A stretch of DNA of 7,141 bases from assembly GCA_022703295.1 (NCBI GenBank), contig JAKLDX010000053.1:1-7141 (forward strand), given 5' to 3'. This document shows, piece after piece, positions 1 through 6,500 of this stretch. Position 1 is the stretch's first letter; every line of letters starts with the position of its first letter. The notes under the pieces were generated by a model. It saw only the letters and a program-made list of their open reading frames with translations, had not been told where the DNA came from and ran no database searches. The translations under genes and the position numbers were made by a program. The DNA comes from Candidatus Omnitrophota bacterium. Its GTDB lineage: Bacteria > Omnitrophota > Gorgyraeia > 2-01-FULL-45-10.

Positions 1-1
1 T

Positions 2-532
2 CCGTTCACTCCGCACGGCGCTAAACACTCGTATGACGTAGCGAAATATATGGAAAGTATGGTGGAGGCATCGCCGGGGCTAAAGGACATTTTGGAAAAA
101 AGATATGGGAAAGATTATAAGGCCCTGGTGTTCATGCTCGGGTTGCTTCATGACGTAGGATATGCCGGCTTGCTTGAGGCGTCAAAAAGACTCGGGGTAA
201 AGGTAAGTAAGGGATATCACGCCGACCTGGGGGCTGAAATGGTCGAGGCCGAATTAAGCGGCACATTTAGGGCCCTGTTTGGAATAGATGAAAACGCGGT
301 GAACGATCTCGTGGGCGCTATACGGCTGCATGGTGCGGATAAACCGGATGTTAGACAGGAAGGTCCCAAAGGTTCCGGCCAGCACACGTTTACTGCCGCA
401 AGCGAAACGGACAATCCCCTCCTTATGCTCGTAAGGCTGGCGGATAATCTGGATATCTCGAGAGGCAGGTTAAGGGAATGGCAGAAAAACCAGTGGTTCA
501 TGAGAATGCTTCATCACATGGCCGAAGACCCT
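2..532 (+). other. Domain: HD-superfamily metal-dependent phosphohydrolase (N-terminal part cut by window edge)
   Basis: HD domains bind one or two divalent metals through an ordered set of His and Asp residues and hydrolyse phosphomono- or phosphodiester bonds, often of nucleotides. The ordered ligands are visible here: His9 in KHSYDVAKYM, His50-Asp51 in LLHDVGYA, His73 in GYHADLGAEM, His110 in AIRLHGADKP, and Asp148 in LVRLADNLDISRGRL. The extra histidines at 73 and 110 between the HD doublet and the last Asp suggest a two-metal site like that of HD-GYP and related members, although no GYP motif is seen. The LADNLDISRGR ending resembles that of stand-alone HD phosphohydrolases. The domain probably begins slightly before the window. 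The substrate cannot be told. All expected metal ligands are present, so it is probably active. Confidence 0.85.
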
Positions 533-3500
533 ATGATTCAAAAGGCGATGAATGACGGAAGCCTTAGCCAAAAAGAACGCGAAGAGAGGATTAACACAAG
601 ATTAAACGAACTCAAAGCCGGTATGCTAGAAAAATTAAAGGAAAGAAAAAAGAAGGCCTCGGAGATTGAACAGCTCATTGCGCGTCTCGAAAGCCATGAA
701 TTGAATGTAGAAGAAGTCAGCGCACAGCTTCAGCTCGACATAACAAGCGTAGAAGACTTGCGAGAGGTGCTGAAATCGCTCAACGAAACCGATGAAAATG
801 TCATTAGCCAGATCGAATCAGCCCTTCAAAAGATGAACCACGAATCATTCTTTCATTTCATAGGAGCCTTAGCGGTAAGAGAAGTGCGATTTGAGCAGGA
901 TGCTCAGGGGAACTTGAGAATAACAGCCGTTATTACCGAAGAAGCAGCGCATAGCCAGGCCCTGAGGGCAGCTGCCGAGTATCAGATAAGCGGGAAGGGG
1001 AGAAGTAATTTTGCCCTTCGATCGATTACCCTGAATGGGAAGACTGTAACCATAGAAATAACCTATGAGGCCGCAAGTGGTGCCGAAGGCGTTAGAACTG
1101 TAGGCGCTGCGGCATTTAATAATTTTGGCATGCAGACCATGACCCCGCAGGCTGCGCCGGCTATCACCGCCGCGCCTGCCGCATTATCTGTTGCCCCGAC
1201 ATTCGAAGAAGACGCGAAATCGTTCCCTGTCAGCACCGGCGAGAAGCATTCGGAGATTATCCCGATGCTTGAAGGGCTTGGCCTTAGGGGCGCAACAATC
1301 ATAAATTTCGACGCGCATCCGGATGATGGTCCTTCGGTTGACGGATTGACACCCGGCAACTGGGCAAGGGTAGCCAGGGATAAAGGCCTGGCGGGAGATG
1401 TTTATTGGGTCATGCCTGAGAAAGAGAACATGGCCAAGCTTTACGGGAAAACGCCTGAGGAATTTAGGAAAGAAAGCCATGGCGATGTGATCGCCTATGC
1501 CGCATCCAATCTGAACGACGAAAAGCTGAAAGGCCTCAAGGGCCCCGTAGTTGTTTCGATCGATTACGACTACCTTTCGTTCACCGGATTCACGCGCCTT
1601 GCTTTCAAGATAGGGCTTTTCCGGCGTTTTATAATTTCAAGAGAGATCAAAAAAATATTCGATTATCTGACCAAAAACAATATTCAGGTTGCCGCGATAT
1701 TCCTCTCTAAATCCGGCCCCGAATATGTTCCACAAGCGGACACAGGATTCATAGAGGGCAAGCTCAACAAGGCCTGTAGTGGCTATATGAAAACCGTGCC
1801 GGCAACTGAAGAAGACGTAAAATCATTTCCTGTCAACGCTGATAAAGACGCTGAGGCGAAGCTGTTAACCAGGCGGGGTCTTTTGGGAATCGCGGCCGTG
1901 GTTGCGGGATTCGCTGTAGCAGGGCCCGTGGTTACAAATTTGGTTTTGAGACAGGCTAAGGAAAGCCCGAGGGCCGATCTATCCGGCAAAGCCGGGCAGG
2001 AGACGCGATTCGAAAGATGGCTTAAGGCCTTGCTGGAAGATGATGAAAAGGAAGAAAACTCTAACCGCATGGATGCCTCCGAGATAGCCACCGAGATAAT
2101 CAAATTTGATAAGGCTAAACAAGAAGAGGTTATAAATAAAATAAAAGTTTTGTATAAAAAAGGTAAAAACCCGGAAGAGTGTAACTTTTGCATCTCCGTA
2201 CTTAAATATTATATTTCTTTCGGGAAGTCCAATAAGCGCGTGGACGGCCAGGCCGTTGCCGATGTTATTTCCGTCTTCGTGGACGCGCTGAACCATCCGT
2301 CGGAAAAAGTAAGAGAGAACCTGGCGGCGGACGATATTGACTCTCCGTTCGCGGATCCGGAAAATTACAAGGCTTTCTATAGTGAATTGTCCGCCAGGAG
2401 AGACGGCGGGGCCAATGAGAAGTTGGTGGTCTTGCAGGGGCAGTCTGTTACTATGGACTCGATCAGGAAATTTATTCCCGCGGACGGAGAAAACTCGATA
2501 GCCTTTATGCCGGCCGACGAAGAGGAGTATGAGAGGACTACCAGGACAAAAGGGCATTTTGTATTGGTTTCCGGCGCAAAAGGCGAGGTTATCCTGAACC
2601 TTTATGACGGGACGGGCACCTTGTCCAGAGAGGACCGCCAGGACAAGGTGGAGAATATCCTTAAAGAAAAAGGTGTGATTGACGGCAGGGGGATTGTAGT
2701 TATTTTAAGCGGGACAAAAAGCAGGATGGAAGACGGCATAATGAATGCGCACGCCTTCCCGCTCATCCCTTATATGTATCACGGCCATACGCACCCGCCG
2801 CAATTTCCGAAACCTTCCAAAAATGACTGGTCCCGCGCGAGCATTCATGCGAAATTCCTCGGCCTGGTCAACCCGTTCAAGATAACATCAACCGGATCAT
2901 CTGCTGTCGCGCCTCTCGCGATCGGCGCCGCCGAAGCAGCAAAGTCATTCCCAGTCGGGCAGCCCGCGAAGGCCGGAATTACCGGAATTTCGCAGCAGGC
3001 AATGCCATACATTGCCCCGGCCGCGCCGGCACCTGTTGTTGCGGAAAGTAAAATACGCCCGCTTATAAAAACTAAGGCCGACAAAATTTTTGTCGTTATC
3101 GCATCTTTGACATCAGTTGCGCTTATCGGTTCCGGCATCGTCTTCGCGATGCCCTCATTAGCCATGATAGGCTCTTTGATAGCCGCATGCATATCACTAA
3201 GCATTCTCGTCAGCGCAATGGAAAAACTTGAAACAGCGCCGGGCAGGGCAGGCCCTGAGGCTGTCAGGTCTATTACGGGAGAGATGAATCCTCACGCGCT
3301 AGAGATGACCGTACAAATATTGAACGAAAAATTATCGGAATTTCGCAAAGTAGGGTTTGGATGGGGCCAGAGCGGTAATTTCGAGCTTTTCCTCAAGGCC
3401 GCGCGTGACTTTGGCAAAGACATAGCGCCATTCCTGATCGGCGAATTACGAAAGAGCACAACAAAACAAGAGCAGATATTTTTAATCGACATATTGACAG

Positions 3501-6500
3501 AGACAAAATGTCCGATGGCTACCGATACGTTGCTTAATATGCTGGGTGAAGAACTGCAGAAAAACGAAGAAGACGATATAGTGGTTGCCGCGAATATCTT
3601 ATCTAATTCGCCGCGTATCTTCAAGTCCCGGATTATTCCGGAGATAGTTCTGTCCCTGGTAAAGATGGGCAGGCAGGAGAGGGTATCGGAGGAGTTATCA
3701 AGGCTGATCGAGGTCTACGGACTGCGCCCTTCGTTGGTGCTCGCGATCGGTGGATGCGGAGACGGCAGGTTTAAAGAACTTCTTGCGCATGCCCTGGAAA
3801 AGGGTGAAGGTGAAAGGCTATACGTAGCTGCAGCATTGTCAGCACTTGGCGATAAAAAAGGCTTTAGCGCACTCGTAGATGCTTTTGAGAGATCCATGAC
3901 AACCTATGAAGCGGATGGCTCAGACGTATCGGCCGAAATCGTTATGAAAACAGCCAAACTTATTATTTGGGCAAATAATATGCCAGAGTCCGCAATCAAC
4001 GAAAATCCGGCCGTCAAAAAAAGACTTATAGAAACAGCGATGAGGCTTTTTAATGCGGTGGGCACTTCCAGCCAGCTATATGACAGCATGTTCTTTGAGA
4101 TTATCCCGATACTCAGGACAGGCAACGACGAGGCAGCGGCCCGCAATCTACTGGAATTATATCAAAAAATTGATAAAGGCCACATCGGGTTACGGCACAT
4201 CATTCTGGAGCAGGTACAGCAAATCGGCCCTGCGAGCGTGCCCTGTTTAATGCAGGCCGAGGCAGACGAAGGTATCTACGAAACACTCGCGGAGATCGGA
4301 GACTTGCGCGCGAGCTCGTTCTGCATGGACGGACTTACCAGACAATTGATGAAGCCGGCTCAATTCTGCAAATATCTGAAAAAGATAGGCCCTCAGGCAT
4401 ACCCGTATATTGCCGCCGGCCTTAAGCAGGCAGCGAAAACGGATAACAGTTTTCTATGCTCGGCCCTGTCGGGCAATTCAGACCCGGAAATGATAAAGGT
4501 GCTTATAAATGCCCTGGAGGATGAAGGGATTACCAGGCAGAACATCGACAATATACTTTTTGTTTTGGCTTCAATGCCGGAGAGAGACGATAACAATATA
4601 GCGGTTAAATTAGACTCCAGGGCAAAAAAGATCCTGGGTACGGCATTGCGTCCTATAGTTGCGGCTGGAAGCTCTTCGGAGGACGATATAGCGATGAGGT
4701 ATGATCCCAGAGAGTCTATTTTGCGGTTTGCGATAACTGATGACAATGCCGAAGAATTCATCGCTCTTTTTGGCACGGCGGGCCTGTTTGCTAAAGAGTG
4801 CATCATCGCCGGCCTTTCACATACCACGAAAGATGCTGCCGTAAGACTGGTCATTGAACAGGCCGTCGCAAGCACGATGACTGGTGAGGCGGCCATGGAA
4901 ACGCTTGAACGGATGGCAGATTCGGGCGTGTTAAGGAATTTTATCGCGCGCAATAAAGAAGAAGGCGGCGCCTTTATAAAACATATGTCGGAATTGCTTA
5001 AGGATGAAAATCCTGAGGCCGCGAGGATCCTCGGATTTATAGGGACAGATGATTGCCTTAAACCCATTATGGAAAGCCTGGATAGGACGGGGAAAGACGC
5101 AGGCGATATAGCCAGCAATGAATTCTTGAGCGCGCTCAACCAGGTAGCGGACCGCGCAAGATTCGACCGCCCAAGGGCGGGCGAAAACGCGATCGGCAAA
5201 TTCTTTGCCGAAAGGGAATCTATAACAGGTCTCATAATGGGCATCCGTGAAAACGCCTGGGCGAACAGGAATATGCTTTACGGCGAGATGCTCGAAGCCG
5301 TCCGTGCTATTGACCCCGGTTTTGACAGGCGCAGCGTGCGCTTCCAGATCAGGATGCGGCTGGGGATAATGAACTATGTAAAAGGAAGAAAGCATATGCT
5401 GGCGCTTATTAACGAGGCTGGCAAGTGCGGCATAAAGGCTGATGAAAAGAAAAGCGACGGCATAGTTCTGCTGGCCAAAGACATGACTGAAGAGCAAAAA
5501 CTGTTTTTCAGAAGCACGTTGGGGTTGGGATTTGTGCCGAAGACAGCTACGCTTTTCTTCCTGCCGGACACCCTTCATATAAGCTTAGACGACGATTCAT
5601 ACGCCTATTTACGCTACAGGCAAAAAAAAGGATTCACGGAGGAAAGCATGCAGTCGGAGGATGCATTTTTCGATATGCCGGCGAAAGAGCGGAAGGTGTA
5701 TATTGATAGCGGCGGCGTATTTGACCGCTATCACACTGTCAGCCTGGAAGGCGATTATGTAGTCGGGCTCGTGACATTCGGGAAAAATAGTGGCTCGGCC
5801 GCGGCTAATAGTGTCATATTGAGGCACGAATGGGAGCATAAATTCTTCGATTTTTATTCCAAAGACGAATCAATGGTTGCCCTCGACAGGCCTTCTAACA
5901 GGCTTTGGGAGCTTTCCGCTAAGGCGGAAAATGGCGAAAAGCAAGCCAGGCGCCTGCTAACAGACCACGTTGTAAGAGCGCTCCTCTATCACTATCAGAA
6001 TGAATTGATAGCTAAAATCAGCGAAGGTACATGGTCGGACAAATTTAGCCTTTCCGGATGGTATGCCTATTATGGGGCACGGTATTTATACATAACGGAT
6101 AGAATGCTTGCACATTTACATGACGCGCCCCTCGCAAAAGAGGTTAAGGCCGAGGCTTTCCGTAAAGCATTTGAGCTCCTGAATGACAACAGGCCGGTTA
6201 TTGACGAGCTGATACTTTTAAAGCGGAGACAATTAGGTAAGAAGGCGGATGAGTGGGTCGCGACATTCCTACAAACTTTACCCATATCAAAAATAGGCCG
6301 GTTAAAGACTTATGTCGAAAGCTTGAAGGCATCTGCCGCAGAAGTGAGCGCCCAGACAGTTCCGCAAGCCGGAGAAGATGTGAAATCATTCCCTGTCGGT
6401 GCCAACGGGAAGGGTGCGCCCAAATCACCAAAGAGAGCGGCCGATATTATGCGGGGCATGATCACTGACAAGCGTGAAGTGATAATTGAAAACGGTTATG

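Noticed and set aside
1018..1570. Repeated 13-base string TTCGATCGATTAC (near 1018 and 1556)
   Set aside because: The two copies are read in different codon phases and encode different residues, and the string is partly palindromic; probably chance.
1979..2557. Antisense open frame (192 codons)
   Set aside because: It is the reverse shadow of the helical spacer and the start of the JAMM-like part. Composition is irregular and no motif is seen.
4053..4250. Short + strand open frame in another frame
   Set aside because: It is only 65 codons, inside the solenoid coding region, with no domain; an out-of-frame overlap.
4393..5244. Long antisense open frame (283 codons)
   Set aside because: It lies opposite the continuous + strand frame, is rich in Ser/Ala/Leu as expected of a reverse shadow, and shows no recognisable motif. 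The + strand solenoid explains the region.
4931..5578. Antisense open frame (215 codons)
   Set aside because: It overlaps another antisense frame and the coding + strand frame, with no domain signature and no convincing ribosome binding site.
1205..6397. KSFPV copies as a CRISPR array or DNA-level direct repeat
   Set aside because: Spacing is irregular (201, 374 and 1147 residues), the DNA differs at synonymous sites, and the repeats are in the coding frame. They are peptide repeats.
6432..6451. Possible internal translation start (AGAGAG then in-frame ATG at 6449) for the methyltransferase part
   Set aside because: The purine run is a weak match and about 11 bases from the ATG. The upstream frame continues without a stop, so an independent start is not needed. 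It cannot be excluded from sequence alone.
6253..6468. Short + strand open frame in another frame
   Set aside because: It is only 71 codons and overlaps separator copy 4 and its linkers in the main frame; it has no recognisable content.
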